The translations under genes and the position numbers were made by a program. Source: Bacteroidales bacterium (GTDB lineage: Bacteria > Bacteroidota > Bacteroidia > Bacteroidales > UBA12077). Taken from it: a stretch of DNA of 61,030 nt. Below, piece after piece: positions 1 through 9,333 of the stretch. The stretch's first letter is position 1; every line of letters starts with the position of its first letter. The notes below the pieces were generated by a model that saw only the letters and a list, made by a program, of their open reading frames with translations, had not been told where the DNA came from and made no database searches. Location of the stretch: assembly GCA_013138975.1 (NCBI GenBank), contig WTBR01000010.1, positions 1 through 61,030 on the forward strand, read 5' to 3'.

Positions 1-132
1 AACTCGAAAAATCAATTCCACAATATATAAGGTACTCCCATTTAAATCGGGATTTAGTTCAACATAAAGCACATATTCGGGTAAACCGAAAACGATGCTT
101 AATTGTTGTGCGTATTTGTGGAGTTTATTCAT
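1..132 (-). CDS. Hypothetical protein, N-terminal fragment (runs off the window)
   Basis: An open frame of 44 codons starts with ATG at 132 on the minus strand and continues past the left edge without a stop. The peptide begins MNKLHKYAQQLSIVFGLPEY and continues with acidic and hydrophobic residues. There is no signal peptide. I do not recognise a family from this piece. It lies downstream of ietS on the same strand, 250 bases away. Support is only the open frame and ordinary codon use, so it could be a chance frame. Confidence 0.45.
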   Translation of the reverse strand, partial: MNKLHKYAQQLSIVFGLPEYVLYVELNPDLNGSTLYIVELIFRV

Positions 133-382
133 ATGCTACTTTTGTACAATTTAAAATTAAGACAAAATTATTAAGATGCCAAAGAAAGCCTTGATTAGAC
201 TTTCTATTTAACATAATGTTACCAATGCCTTTATTGAAACTATATAACTAAAAACCCCTACTCGGATTTTAAACAGAACTTAAATCATTTCTCAGCGATT
301 TAATATTAGATAGCTGTTAAATTATAGTAAAAGAGGGAAATATAGAACTACTTCCCTCTCAAATTAATAGTATCTTATTTTA

Positions 383-2734
383 TTAATTATTTAATACATT
401 ACTAATTCGAACATCACTTCTTAAATTAATATCATTATGATTAAAGTTCCTGTTATTTAATAATTGAGAAACTTCATTGTAAACAAGTTTTTCTTTTTTT
501 GGATCTTTTATTGTTAATATCAAAACATACTCTTGATGTAGTTCTTCTCCATCTTGTTTAGCTATTTCTTCAACAAAATCCCTATAAAGACCTTTAACTT
601 GTAGATACCAATTCTTAGGTGTTTTTAAAGCATCTTCCTTTTTACTCGTAGTCATTTCTTCAAGATTTATTGAATACTTCTTTATAGGATGATATTTATT
701 ACCATAATTAATTAGAACTCTTTCATTAGAATACGTACTTTCAGTATCTTTTGCAAATCTTTTGCTATAATTTGAATTTCTTAAAACATTTATAGCTCCG
801 TCTGGTCCTATTTCATTTAAGATCATTGGAATTGATGTATCTCTTTCTTTAATTTCGTCATATGTACCAAACTTTACATCTAAATTGGATTGACAATATT
901 CACCGCCTTGATTTCTCAGAACGGGCAATCCAACAAGAGTTATATTGATCACACCATAAAAATAACCGTTATTATCTATTAAGCTTTCAGGAAAAGGAAA
1001 TTCTAATATTTGCATGAACTCACCTTTTATCAAAGTGTCTTGCAAAATCAAGGTAATTTCATGGTCATCATTATATAATATATTGTTAACTGGAGTGGGT
1101 AATCCAAATCCAACAAGTTTTAATTTGTCACTTATTTGTAGTTTTAATTCTTCAGGATATGTTGCTGAGTGAATTGCTAATGCTTTTAATAATAAAGGAT
1201 TGAATTCTTCTGTTATATTAAGATTTAATGCGGCTAACAATGCTGTAACTCTCGGAGTTGAAAAACTTGTGCCTACATCTGATACCGCCTGTCCACTAGG
1301 ACTAATAGATTTTACACCATTTCTAACTATTTTTCTACCGTCATAATGAGCATTGCCACCATAACTTACAAGTTCTGGTTTAATTATATGTGCAGGTCCT
1401 CTTCCAATTCTTGTAAAAGGAGATGGAAAATTAACTTCAGCCTGATCGTTTTCACTTTTTTTATGTGCAATAGAACCAACAACTAATGAATGTATTGAAT
1501 CAGCAGATTTTGAAATCCTACTTTTGGGTTGACCATTAACGAAATTTGTACAATTTCCTGCTGATTTGCATATTAATACATTATTAACCTCTTGAATATT
1601 ATCCAAAGCTTGTGCAAAATGTGAAAACTCATGTTCATCTGCTTCCTCTCTAGTACCAAGAGACATATTCCAAATTTTTATTTCACTATTTTCCTTTATT
1701 GCTTCCCTTATATTTTCAATTAGTTCATCTTCCATTATGGTTTCTTTTTTTGTATCAGGCATCACAGTCGCATCAAAAATCTTGCAGCCTTCTAATCCTG
1801 TGAGATTTCTTTCTTCTAATTCATCGCCATACAAAATGACGCCTGTTACAAATGTTCCATGTCTCTTATCAATTCTATCTTCAGGGTACGCACTAAACTT
1901 TTTTTCAATCAACCATGGCTCTGTATATTTATTTTTTGCTACCCCAGAGTCTAATATGCCTACTGTTGGATAATTTACACCATCAACAGGTTCTTTTACA
2001 GCAATATCGCTTTCTTGATCAACAAAATCTGTATTTACTTCATATTGAGGCATAAAAGATATTGATTCTATTGCTTCAAATTCTTTTAAAGAATCAATAG
2101 TACTTTCATTTATGTCAATTATCTTATAGATTATTAATTCAGGAGAGTAATATGCTTTTCTATATTTAATATTATTCTCTTTAAGGTAGTATTCAAAAGT
2201 TAACTTAATGGAATTATTGAGTTCAAATTCTTGGTAGTTAAGTAATGAGACTTTAATCGTACCAGATGTTCTATTTGCTAATAATACCTCAGGTTTAAAA
2301 TCATCAAGATGATCTATTGCTGATAATCCAATTTTAAATTTATCAATTTCATTAATATTTTTCTCAATTGTCTTGGCATCATTAATATTATCAATCTTTA
2401 CAACAATGTTATTTTCACCAGAAAAACCTATGAGATTATACTTGTAATTCACGTTAAAAATCTTTTTGATTTCAGACCTGTGTGATTTAGCTCGAGCATT
2501 TTGGTTTAATTCTAGAGTAAGTGTTACAGGTATAAATTCACGTATTTTTGATCTGTTTGCAAAATCATTTATTTTATTATGAATTACAGATGTAAATTCT
2601 TCTGATTTAAGTTTTAGTTCAGGTTCAGATAAAACCCATTTAGGTAGTTTTTTATCTCCTCCTCCTTCAATTCTTCTTTCGTCGATTTCTTTTCTCTTTT
2701 CAAATAATTTTACTGGTAAGTTTTTCTTGTTCAT
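383..2734 (-). CDS. ietS: IetS-like subtilisin-family (S8) serine protease
   Basis: Subtilase of 783 residues, the predicted effector half of an IetAS-type anti-phage pair. The full S8 catalytic set is visible: Asp262 in GILDSGV, His292 in RHGTFVTGV, the oxyanion Asn394 in SAGN, and Ser490 in DVGTSFSTP. Residues 1-250 form a long non-catalytic N-terminal region rich in charged residues, and about 250 residues follow the protease domain. There is no signal peptide, so it should act in the cytoplasm. It starts 4 bases after the stop of the AAA ATPase gene, so the two are co-transcribed and probably translationally coupled. Established: AAA ATPase + subtilase pairs (ietA/ietS) were first described on Agrobacterium Ti plasmids and later shown to defend against phage. 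Assignment by gene pair and motifs only. Confidence 0.85.
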   Translation of the reverse strand: MNKKNLPVKLFEKRKEIDERRIEGGGDKKLPKWVLSEPELKLKSEEFTSVIHNKINDFANRSKIREFIPVTLTLELNQNARAKSHRSEIKKIFNVNYKYNLIGFSGENNIVVKIDNINDAKTIEKNINEIDKFKIGLSAIDHLDDFKPEVLLANRTSGTIKVSLLNYQEFELNNSIKLTFEYYLKENNIKYRKAYYSPELIIYKIIDINESTIDSLKEFEAIESISFMPQYEVNTDFVDQESDIAVKEPVDGVNYPTVGILDSGVAKNKYTEPWLIEKKFSAYPEDRIDKRHGTFVTGVILYGDELEERNLTGLEGCKIFDATVMPDTKKETIMEDELIENIREAIKENSEIKIWNMSLGTREEADEHEFSHFAQALDNIQEVNNVLICKSAGNCTNFVNGQPKSRISKSADSIHSLVVGSIAHKKSENDQAEVNFPSPFTRIGRGPAHIIKPELVSYGGNAHYDGRKIVRNGVKSISPSGQAVSDVGTSFSTPRVTALLAALNLNITEEFNPLLLKALAIHSATYPEELKLQISDKLKLVGFGLPTPVNNILYNDDHEITLILQDTLIKGEFMQILEFPFPESLIDNNGYFYGVINITLVGLPVLRNQGGEYCQSNLDVKFGTYDEIKERDTSIPMILNEIGPDGAINVLRNSNYSKRFAKDTESTYSNERVLINYGNKYHPIKKYSINLEEMTTSKKEDALKTPKNWYLQVKGLYRDFVEEIAKQDGEELHQEYVLILTIKDPKKEKLVYNEVSQLLNNRNFNHNDINLRSDVRISNVLNN

Positions 2735-2738
2735 GATA

Positions 2739-3827
2739 TTATGGATTTAAAATGTTTCTTACTTGTCTTATAGAAATATTAAAAATATTTGTAATTGCAC
2801 TTTGAGAAACGTTATGTTCATACAAATACTTTACTACTTCTTCCAATTCATAAATACTATTGTTTTTATGTAGATATGTTTCGAATAATAAGGACTCAAA
2901 ACTGGTAGTCGTTTGTTTATTAATAACTGATTTTGTCATTGCGGTTCTAATAATCTTTTTTATATCAGAATGTGATAAATTTTCTAACTCATGAGATAGT
3001 ACTGCGAGTTTTTTTTGATCATCTTTAACATCTGTGTTAATATCTTTTAACAGTAAATCTACTAAATCAAGAATCTCTTTTGAATTTGGTTTTTTAATTT
3101 CAATTACTTTTTCAAATCTTCTCCATACCGCTTTATCTAGTATATCCTCGTGATTGGTTGCTGCAATTAAAATATTATTCTGTGTAAAATCATCAATGTT
3201 TTGTAAAAGACTATTTATAACTCTTTTTAACTCACCTAGTTCATGAGAATCATTTCTAGCTTTTCCAATTGCATCAAATTCATCAAGAAATAATATACAT
3301 GGTCTACCATCAGCATAATCAAATAATTTCCTAATATTTTTTGATGTACTCCCAAGTAGAGATGAAATCAATGAATCGAAACGTGCTGTAATTAATGGTA
3401 GATCAAGTTTTTTTGATATATATTGAGCTATAGTTGTTTTTCCACAACCTGGGGGACCGTATAGAAGTAGTGAAGAATGTACCTCAAGACCTAATTTTTT
3501 CAACTCATTTTTAGCTTCTATTGTATTTATAAATTCTTGAATGGAATTATTTAATGCATTTGAAAACTGAACATTTAATTCAATCTCAGGTGGTGTAATA
3601 ATATTTGCAATATTTAGCCTACTTTCATTATCAACAGGAGCTGTAAATAATTCATCCTTATAAACTGGCATACCTTTGATGCTTTTTAATACTTTGAGAA
3701 TTTTGTTAGCTAATTTTTCATCTCCACTATTTGCTAGATTATTTGCCAATAACTTTGCATAACTTTGCACTTTCTTGGAATCATTTGCCAAACCACCCTC
3801 TATTATTTTCACAATTTCCGTATACAT
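2739..3827 (-). CDS. ietA: IetA-like AAA ATPase with C-terminal helix-turn-helix
   Basis: AAA+ ATPase of 362 residues, first gene of the ietAS-like operon. Walker A is GPPGCGKTT (124-132), Walker B is ILFLDEFD (178-185), sensor-1 Asn225 lies in AATNH, and paired arginines 236-237 (WRRFEK) sit where the arginine finger is expected. This resembles the ATPase core of FtsH/spastin-type AAA proteins. Residues 1-100 are a helical N-terminal region. The last 30 residues (about 333-362) read like a helix-turn-helix (NVSQSAITNIFNISIRQV). That segment may bind DNA or simply be a helical adaptor for the protease. In the known family the ATPase is thought to control or feed the subtilase partner. A Bacteroidota-type promoter lies 38 bases upstream of the start. 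Confidence 0.85.
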   Translation of the reverse strand: MYTEIVKIIEGGLANDSKKVQSYAKLLANNLANSGDEKLANKILKVLKSIKGMPVYKDELFTAPVDNESRLNIANIITPPEIELNVQFSNALNNSIQEFINTIEAKNELKKLGLEVHSSLLLYGPPGCGKTTIAQYISKKLDLPLITARFDSLISSLLGSTSKNIRKLFDYADGRPCILFLDEFDAIGKARNDSHELGELKRVINSLLQNIDDFTQNNILIAATNHEDILDKAVWRRFEKVIEIKKPNSKEILDLVDLLLKDINTDVKDDQKKLAVLSHELENLSHSDIKKIIRTAMTKSVINKQTTTSFESLLFETYLHKNNSIYELEEVVKYLYEHNVSQSAITNIFNISIRQVRNILNP

Positions 3828-3864
3828 TATTCGATATTTGTTATTTAATTATTATATTACGTGA

Positions 3865-3895
3865 CAAAAATAACGAATAGTGTAATAAAACACAA
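3865..3895 (-). promoter_or_regulatory. Promoter for ietAS-like operon
   Basis: On the minus strand TATTTTTG (3865-3872) matches the Bacteroidota -7 element TAnnTTTG. A TTG (3893-3895) lies 20 bases upstream, the usual spacing for the -33 element. The leader to the ietA ATG is about 37 bases. Confidence 0.5.
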
Positions 3896-3952
3896 GTAAA
3901 GTGATATAAATATTTAAATTTTCGGATTTTTTTATTAGAAACTGTATTATTC

Positions 3953-4118
3953 TCTTCGTAGTTCACTCCACACCCATTTTACTTCATTTCATTGCGTAAA
4001 AAAAGTGTTTCGTTTGGGTAGTGCGAGGAAGTATAATTTTTATTTTCTGACCCTAAAAAAAGCAATTAATTATTGAGCGAAGCTATGTCAACATAATGCA
4101 AAACATTATAGGACAAAT
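3953..4118. repeat. Dispersed intergenic repeat, family A copy 1
   Basis: About 165 bases, closely similar to 5872-6037. Shared landmarks in order: CACTCCACACCCATTT, GCGTAAAAAAAGTGTTTCG, TAGTGCGAG, TTTTATTTTCTGACCCTAA, AATTAATTATTGAGCGAAGC and a terminal TATAGGACAAA. A small hairpin (ATAATG...CATTAT) lies near the right end. No protein frame. The rest of the gap to 4342 has another short palindrome (CCGATAGTTATCGG at 4249) and no gene I can support. Confidence 0.75.
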
Positions 4119-4342
4119 CCTAGCAAATTGTATATACGCAGTATTTAACATAATTTAGGGTTCATTAAGTACATTGAATGAATGCCCGCAGGCTGGCTCA
4201 AATATCTACTAGATGTTTGCCCTGTAACCTATAATAATATTATGTCGGTCCGATAGTTATCGGAATGTTTCGCCCTACGGGTAAATAGTGTGCTTCGAGT
4301 TTACTTTATTCGGGTAATTGTTAGCGATTTATTTTTCTTCTT

Positions 4343-5611
4343 TTAATCAGTCTGAAATATATTGAACTGAAAATCTTCTCTTGCAATTTTATGTTTTGCT
4401 TGAAAGAAGGTAACTTCATCATTCCAGTAATCCCATGATCGCCTAATTTTCATGCCAGGAATATCCTCTCCTACTAAGCTCATTGAGAAGTCGCTTACTT
4501 GACCAACTGGTATTTTTTCTCCTGATGGAAAACCAGAAATTACCAAATCAGCCTCTAATAGATCTAAAGCACTAAATAATTGACCTGATGTCATATCTAA
4601 TTTAACTCTATTTGTCATATGTTCAGACACTAAAAATTCAGGTTCATTATTTTCATATTGTATTTGCAATTCAATATTTGATTCGCCTTTTGGTATATCA
4701 TTCCAGTTCCATGAAAAGCAATTGACTGTATCTTGGCATGAATACATTAGATACCTTAAATAAGGTTTACTAAGAGTTGGCTGTCCAGATTCAACTATCC
4801 CCTTCGAGAAGGCAATATAAAGACGTTGATTATTTATAAAAGACGCCAACCTACTCTCGTAATAGTCTTGACAATTTGGGAGATAATTCGAGTTACTTTT
4901 TATTGTAATATTTTTGATGCGAATTTCACCTTTATTATTTATTTTATACTTAATTTTCATATTCTCATTGTCATACTTTTTCCACAGCAAGAATGTGTCG
5001 ATTTGATTCGATGAAATTTCATTTTTCGCAAAATCAGTAATTCTCGTTAAATATTTCTTAACATCTTCATGATCTGTTTTCCAATATATTCTATAACTGA
5101 ACTTAATTTTGTCAGGATTTAATGCATAAATATTTCTATGCAAATCCTTGACCAAACCTTTTTGTTTCTTAATTAAAACATTCTGTCCTATCGTATTAGA
5201 GTCAATTTTACTCAAGGTTATTTGTGAAGATTCGTATAGTTCAGCTTGTTTTTCCAATGATTTATTTATACTATCTTGATTCAAAAGAATACCTTTATCA
5301 ATAATTCTTTGAATTTCAGTTGTATTTTGCAGACTGTCTAAGATTGTATGTGTTTGATCCAGAATATCTTCGTGTCTCCCTAATTGCACTAGTGCAGCTT
5401 CAATTTTGCTACTATATTCAATCCGTTGCCCTATAAAAGCAATTGTAGCCATTATAAACATCAAAAAAATGACTAAATATCCTGGTATGTTTAGATGACC
5501 TGTCTTCTTATTTTTGTAGTCAAATAGAACTCCTATAATGCCCAATATAGTTGTACCTATTATGGTCACCACTTTTATTGTATCGCTACTAATTAAATCT
5601 TTAATTTCCAT
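4343..5611 (-). CDS. Membrane-anchored hypothetical protein with two N-terminal TM segments
   Basis: 422 residues. Two hydrophobic segments lie near residues 13-31 and 46-65, followed by a coiled-coil-like stretch (about 70-160, many I/L heptads with Q, N, K) and a mixed alpha/beta soluble part with no motif I recognise. The likely arrangement is a short cytoplasmic N-terminus, two TM helices and a large soluble domain. It stands alone between two family-A repeats in the accessory block. The inverted sequence GTTAGCGATT/AATCGCTAAC flanks the gene at 4321 and 5661. That fits mobile or cassette-like DNA, but no recombinase is present. Function unknown. Confidence 0.75.
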   Translation of the reverse strand: MEIKDLISSDTIKVVTIIGTTILGIIGVLFDYKNKKTGHLNIPGYLVIFLMFIMATIAFIGQRIEYSSKIEAALVQLGRHEDILDQTHTILDSLQNTTEIQRIIDKGILLNQDSINKSLEKQAELYESSQITLSKIDSNTIGQNVLIKKQKGLVKDLHRNIYALNPDKIKFSYRIYWKTDHEDVKKYLTRITDFAKNEISSNQIDTFLLWKKYDNENMKIKYKINNKGEIRIKNITIKSNSNYLPNCQDYYESRLASFINNQRLYIAFSKGIVESGQPTLSKPYLRYLMYSCQDTVNCFSWNWNDIPKGESNIELQIQYENNEPEFLVSEHMTNRVKLDMTSGQLFSALDLLEADLVISGFPSGEKIPVGQVSDFSMSLVGEDIPGMKIRRSWDYWNDEVTFFQAKHKIAREDFQFNIFQTD

Positions 5612-5871
5612 TAAATTCTCTTAGACTAAGAAACTCATTTTTCTATTTTTAAAATAATCGCTAACGTTTATGTATTGACATCTCATATGACATTATATCT
5701 CATTTGTCAACAGTTTGTTGTTTAATTTTTTACTAATATTCCACATAAGATGTATAATATACCGATAAAGTGGAATGAATTCAATTCCTTATAAATTACA
5801 TAAAATATTAATTAAAAGTAATAAATATGTTTTAAAATGCAACTTTAAAAGTAAACAAAATGTGTTTGTAA

Positions 5872-6037
5872 CCGAGTAATTCACTCCACACCCATTTCAC
5901 TTCATTTCATTACGTAAAAAAAGTGTTTCGTTTGGATAGTGCGAGAAAGGAGAATTTTTATTTTCTGACCCTAAAAAAATCAATTAATTATTGAGCGAAG
6001 CTAAGTTAACATAATGCAGAACTTTATAGGACAAAGC
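5872..6037. repeat. Dispersed intergenic repeat, family A copy 2
   Basis: Best match to copy 1 over its whole length, in the same orientation. It ends 18 bases past the stop of the DUF4177-like gene on the minus strand. Nothing else was seen in the 5612-6054 gap. Confidence 0.75.
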
Positions 6038-6054
6038 AACATAAAAAAAAGTTT

Positions 6055-6282
6055 TTAATTATTTTCCTTTTCGTAATATAAATGTATATCTGTATCTTCT
6101 TTTAATTCTCTCTTAAATACTACCGTAGCAAAAATCATGTTATCTACAAGTTGACTTTCACTCATTGGATTCACATCTACAGAAAATATTTCAAAACCCT
6201 TTCTTCCACAATATTCATTCAACTCTGAAGTTAATGCATTGGGAGTTCCTTCTAATGTTTTTACTAAATACTCAAATTTCAT
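6055..6282 (-). CDS. DUF4177-like small protein (second of a pair)
   Basis: 75 residues. The pattern of a first strand (FEYLVKTLEG), a helix ending in an N-E-x-C-G-R-K-G-F-E-I turn, and a C-terminal strand (FATVVFKREL) matches the small DUF4177 fold, in which the G-[WF]-E motif is the signature. Cytoplasmic, no signal peptide. It follows a paralogue by 38 bases on the same strand. The family has no firm function, and these proteins are common in accessory DNA. The start is preceded by an A-rich tract rather than a Shine-Dalgarno site, as is normal in this phylum. Confidence 0.65.
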   Translation of the reverse strand: MKFEYLVKTLEGTPNALTSELNEYCGRKGFEIFSVDVNPMSESQLVDNMIFATVVFKRELKEDTDIHLYYEKENN

Positions 6283-6320
6283 TTTTTTGTTTTTGTTTAT
6301 TCTATTTTATTATGATTATT

Positions 6321-6506
6321 CTATTCAACTTCTTGCTTAAATATAAATTCAGTTACCATTCTAGGAAAATCTGGATCATCATTTGCATTAAATGTGCGCA
6401 TTGTAATAAATTCATAACCCAATAAGCCATACTCATTTAACATCTGTTGAGTATTTATTTTCTCATCTGCACCTATTCTTGTTACTTTATAATCAAAACG
6501 TTTCAT
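6321..6506 (-). CDS. DUF4177-like small protein (first of a pair)
   Basis: 61 residues. First strand FDYKVTRIG, a helix MLNEYG with the LLGYEFITM turn, and last strand TEFIFKQEVE follow the same layout as the neighbour at 6055-6282 (LNEYGxxGYE against LNEYCGRKGFE). The two genes look like an old tandem duplication. They are probably one operon, read from the promoter at 6632-6661. Function unknown. Confidence 0.6.
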   Translation of the reverse strand: MKRFDYKVTRIGADEKINTQQMLNEYGLLGYEFITMRTFNANDDPDFPRMVTEFIFKQEVE

Positions 6507-6631
6507 TTTTGTTCTTTTAAAATGGTTTATACTAGGTTATTTGATGATATTCATTTGGATATACACTTAGATTCTAATATTGAATTCTCAGACACTTTAG
6601 TATATGATCTTGTTTTATGATGATTAAAAAA

Positions 6632-6661
6632 CAAAATTAAGCATTTTGTTTAGCTTTTCAA
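6632..6661 (-). promoter_or_regulatory. Possible promoter for the DUF4177-like pair
   Basis: Minus-strand TAATTTTG (6632-6639) fits TAnnTTTG, with TTG (6659-6661) 19 bases upstream. The leader of about 125 bases to the first ATG is long, so confidence is modest. Confidence 0.35.
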
Positions 6662-6897
6662 CTTTTTTGTTAAAAAGGCGTATTTTTCTTTTTCCTGCTA
6701 ATATGTCAGAAAACTCGCTATAAATATTATGTATACTGGCACTTCGTTTTTGGTTTTTATGTTTTTTTAAGATAAACCTGTCTCACGGGCAACTAAGCTA
6801 TATACTCAGTTGCGAAGGGAAAAATAACTACATTTTACTTATCTCCAAATTACGGTAATGATCTTAAGTTAAAGTGATTTACGGTATTACTAGATTC

Positions 6898-7068
6898 AGC
6901 CTTCGTTTTTATCCGTAGTCTTCGAGAGCCTCAGACTGCGTTTGGTTTTCCTTTTGAGTTGCAGTCTTCAACTAATACAGCCTTCGAGAGCCTCAGGCTT
7001 CGCGTTTGTACTACCCGTAGGCTGAGGTTCTCGAAGCCTACTGTTCAAGGCTCAAGAGTTATTGTTTT
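6898..7068. repeat. Family B hairpin repeat 1, 3' of the papain-like gene
   Basis: Read on the minus strand, the element starts about 15 bases after the stop with an ACTCTTGAGCCTTGAAC lead, then GTAGGCTTCGAGAACCTCAG. Its ends GTAGGCT/AGCCTAC form a 7-bp stem. A second GAAGCCTGAGGCTCTCGAAG copy in opposite sense and a third copy follow. This explains most of the 6507-7082 gap. The rest holds a promoter candidate and a small GCAACT/AGTTGC dyad near 6791-6816. Confidence 0.75.
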
Positions 7069-7082
7069 ATAATTTTGTATTT

Positions 7083-7868
7083 TTAAATGCTAATACCATA
7101 TGATTCTGTAAATGCATCTTCTGCATAATTATTTGAAGCATATGCATATCCATTATCACCCCAATCTTCACCCCAGCTATTTCGAATAATGAATCTGTCT
7201 TTTGTATAACCAACTATGGCAATTGCATGCCCTCCATAACCTTTATAATTGTAGCTGTCAAGGTTACCATTCTTATCTGTGGCATCATACCATTCATCAT
7301 CTACATCAAGTCGAGTTAATATTGGTCCATTAGAAGCTAACCAATGCCTCCAATTATTTAATTTTTCTCCACTATTTAGATTATAATATGTACGTATTCT
7401 AAAATTAGCCGCATTTGAATAAAACACATTTTCTTTACCGGGAAATAAATCTGAAGGTTCGAAAGGAAGATCTTTATCTTTCACACATCCAAATTTACGA
7501 GCAATATCCAATGCTGCTTTTAAACTAGTTCCAGCATTTTCTATAAAGGTAGTTGGTCGTCTATTAAACTCATCAGTTTCTTTTGAAGACATCCAAATAA
7601 ATCGAATAGAAAGCAATTCCTTGCTACTCAGCCTTCCTTCTTTTACAAAATGCCATCTTATTACTGAATCTGTAGCTGCCCAACCAACAGAAGAACCTGT
7701 AGCTTTCTGGTCATTTATTTTCCACCATTTTTCCCTTAAATCAATTTCATTTGGTATTCTTGATGGTGCAGTAAGAATGTCTGAATCAGCAGCAGTATTG
7801 ATTGTCCAGTCATTTTCAATATTCCTTGAATCAATACAATTTAAAATTCTTTTATTATTTTTCATCAT
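7083..7868 (-). CDS. Papain-fold (C1) peptidase homologue with catalytic Cys replaced by Ser
   Basis: 261 residues, papain C1 fold. The active-site His214 (GYGGHAIAIVGY) and the NSWG motif with Asn230 (IIRNSWGEDWGDNGY) are textbook. The nucleophile motif, normally Q-G-x-x-G-S-C, reads Q54-K-A-T-G-S-S60-V-G-W. The codon at the Cys position is TCT (Ser), one base from TGT. The oxyanion Gln is present. No signal peptide or pro-region is seen, so it is likely cytoplasmic. Either it is a pseudo-enzyme (binding or scaffold role) or it works as a weak serine hydrolase. It is a single gene between repeats, followed by a family-B hairpin. Confidence 0.8.
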   Translation of the reverse strand: MMKNNKRILNCIDSRNIENDWTINTAADSDILTAPSRIPNEIDLREKWWKINDQKATGSSVGWAATDSVIRWHFVKEGRLSSKELLSIRFIWMSSKETDEFNRRPTTFIENAGTSLKAALDIARKFGCVKDKDLPFEPSDLFPGKENVFYSNAANFRIRTYYNLNSGEKLNNWRHWLASNGPILTRLDVDDEWYDATDKNGNLDSYNYKGYGGHAIAIVGYTKDRFIIRNSWGEDWGDNGYAYASNNYAEDAFTESYGISI

Positions 7869-8021
7869 ATAATGATTTATTGGTTTGTAGAATAAATTAC
7901 AATATTGTCACAATTAATTGGCAAAAATCTATTATAGTGAAATCAAATGTTTTGTCAATGATATTTAGTAAGTTATAATATAAATATTTAAATAGCGAGT
8001 AGTTGGAAAAATAGTATTAAA

Positions 8022-8240
8022 ACTCTACACCCATTTCATTACGTAAAAAAAGCCTGTCTGCCGAACAGGTAAATGTTTCGTTTGGATAGTGCGAGAGATT
8101 AGAATTTTTATTTTCTTGCCCTAATAAAATCAATTAATTATTGAACGAAGCTATGTTAATCCCGAAACAAGTTCGGGACAGGCTCCATGCAAGACATTAC
8201 TCCCTTCGACCGTGAGAACGCTACGCTAAGTTATAGGACA
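8022..8240. repeat. Dispersed intergenic repeat, family A copy 3 (with insertions)
   Basis: Same landmarks as copies 1 and 2, but interrupted by two short palindromic insertions. CCTGT/ACAGG lies near 8052-8068, inside the GTAAAAAAAG...TGTTTCG segment. CCCGAA/TTCGGG lies near 8161-8177. It ends with TTATAGGACAAATTG about 30 bases past the stop of the next gene. No gene in 7869-8274. Confidence 0.7.
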
Positions 8241-8274
8241 AATTGTATAGCCATTGTTGGTAATAGTTATTTTA

Positions 8275-9141
8275 CTATTCCTTAGCGCCATGGCTCTTTG
8301 CAGTTTCTATCCAATGTTCAGAAATTTCTTTCGTGTCGACTCCTAAGCCTCTAGCCAAATGTAGTGCTACACCAATTAATAAAACAGAAGCTTCATGAAG
8401 TTCTTGAAGTGTTTGTATGCTTCCAAATTTTTCTTGCGCTTTTAATAGTAGTAATTCATTATGTTTTTGAGCGAAAGTTATAGGATTCTCAGTGTCATTG
8501 CTTATAGTGGGTATCATTAAGTAGTCTATCCACTCTTGGCCTATTCTTTCTGCTGTTAACTCGGGAAGCTCGTTTCCTATTTCCCTCCATACTGCAAGTG
8601 TTTTCGTGTCTCCAGATGCAGCTAATCCTGAGTCTAGAAGTAACTCAAAAGCTATATCTGCTACATTTTGCATTACTATTAAATATTCATCTTGAGCCTT
8701 TTCGAATTGAACTGTTTCTTGCCCTTTAAGATATTCACCTACACTAAGTTTGGGTAATTCTAAAACTTCAGAGCAGTCATTCAAACAAGGGAATTTATCA
8801 CCTTGGTAGATATAGTGTGCTTTATTAAATTGTATTTGACGACCTAATGGATAAAGACGACACGCCAATGGGCGCCCCAGGTGTACGCTACAACCAACAT
8901 TATCTAAATATTGACTGCATGCTTGTTGCCCTTTTTTATCTGGTTTTCCGTTAAAGCGTAATCGAATACCACCAAATTCACAATAAAGATCACGAAATTC
9001 TCTCGAAGTAATTTTTTTTTCTTTACTGAAACTTAACAACTCCCATGGGTTAAGCATTACAGCTTTACCAAAACAGCATGTTCCAGATCGGGAGCAGGTA
9101 AGTGGCAATATACTTTGAGTACTGAGTTTAGTTGTTTGCAT
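8275..9141 (-). CDS. YkgJ-family CxxCxxCC cysteine-cluster protein
   Basis: 288 residues. Conserved cysteines are spread as CSRSGTCC (16-23), an internal Cys in the RDLYCEFGG segment, ACSQYL, GCSVHLGRPLACRLYPLG and CLNDCSE. This is the layout of the YkgJ-type putative zinc- or iron-chelating domain (PF03692). In that family the clustered cysteines, followed by RPxxCRxYP, are thought to hold a metal or Fe-S centre; the true reaction is unknown. Residues about 165-288 are a helical extension not typical of short YkgJ proteins. Cytoplasmic. A Fur-box-like dyad lies about 190 bases upstream, which would fit a link to iron but is not proof. Confidence 0.75.
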   Translation of the reverse strand: MQTTKLSTQSILPLTCSRSGTCCFGKAVMLNPWELLSFSKEKKITSREFRDLYCEFGGIRLRFNGKPDKKGQQACSQYLDNVGCSVHLGRPLACRLYPLGRQIQFNKAHYIYQGDKFPCLNDCSEVLELPKLSVGEYLKGQETVQFEKAQDEYLIVMQNVADIAFELLLDSGLAASGDTKTLAVWREIGNELPELTAERIGQEWIDYLMIPTISNDTENPITFAQKHNELLLLKAQEKFGSIQTLQELHEASVLLIGVALHLARGLGVDTKEISEHWIETAKSHGAKE

Positions 9142-9333
9142 TTTTTTTACACTTTGTTGGCAGTAGTTTTTTTGTTTTCTTTCAGCTCTTTGAAAAAATA
9201 AATAACTATTGATTTGAATTTTTAGAGAGTCTGTCCTTTTGTTAAATACTCTTGTTTATAATAGATTTCACTTGGGTGAGAACTCTAAACTAATTCATAA
9301 TTTTCATTATCAAACTTTATTGTTTTTATCCGT

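Noticed and set aside
3953..8240. Integron attC sites
   Set aside because: The repeats lack a convincing GTTRRRY/RYYYAAC pair and no tyrosine integrase is present; kept only as dispersed repeats.
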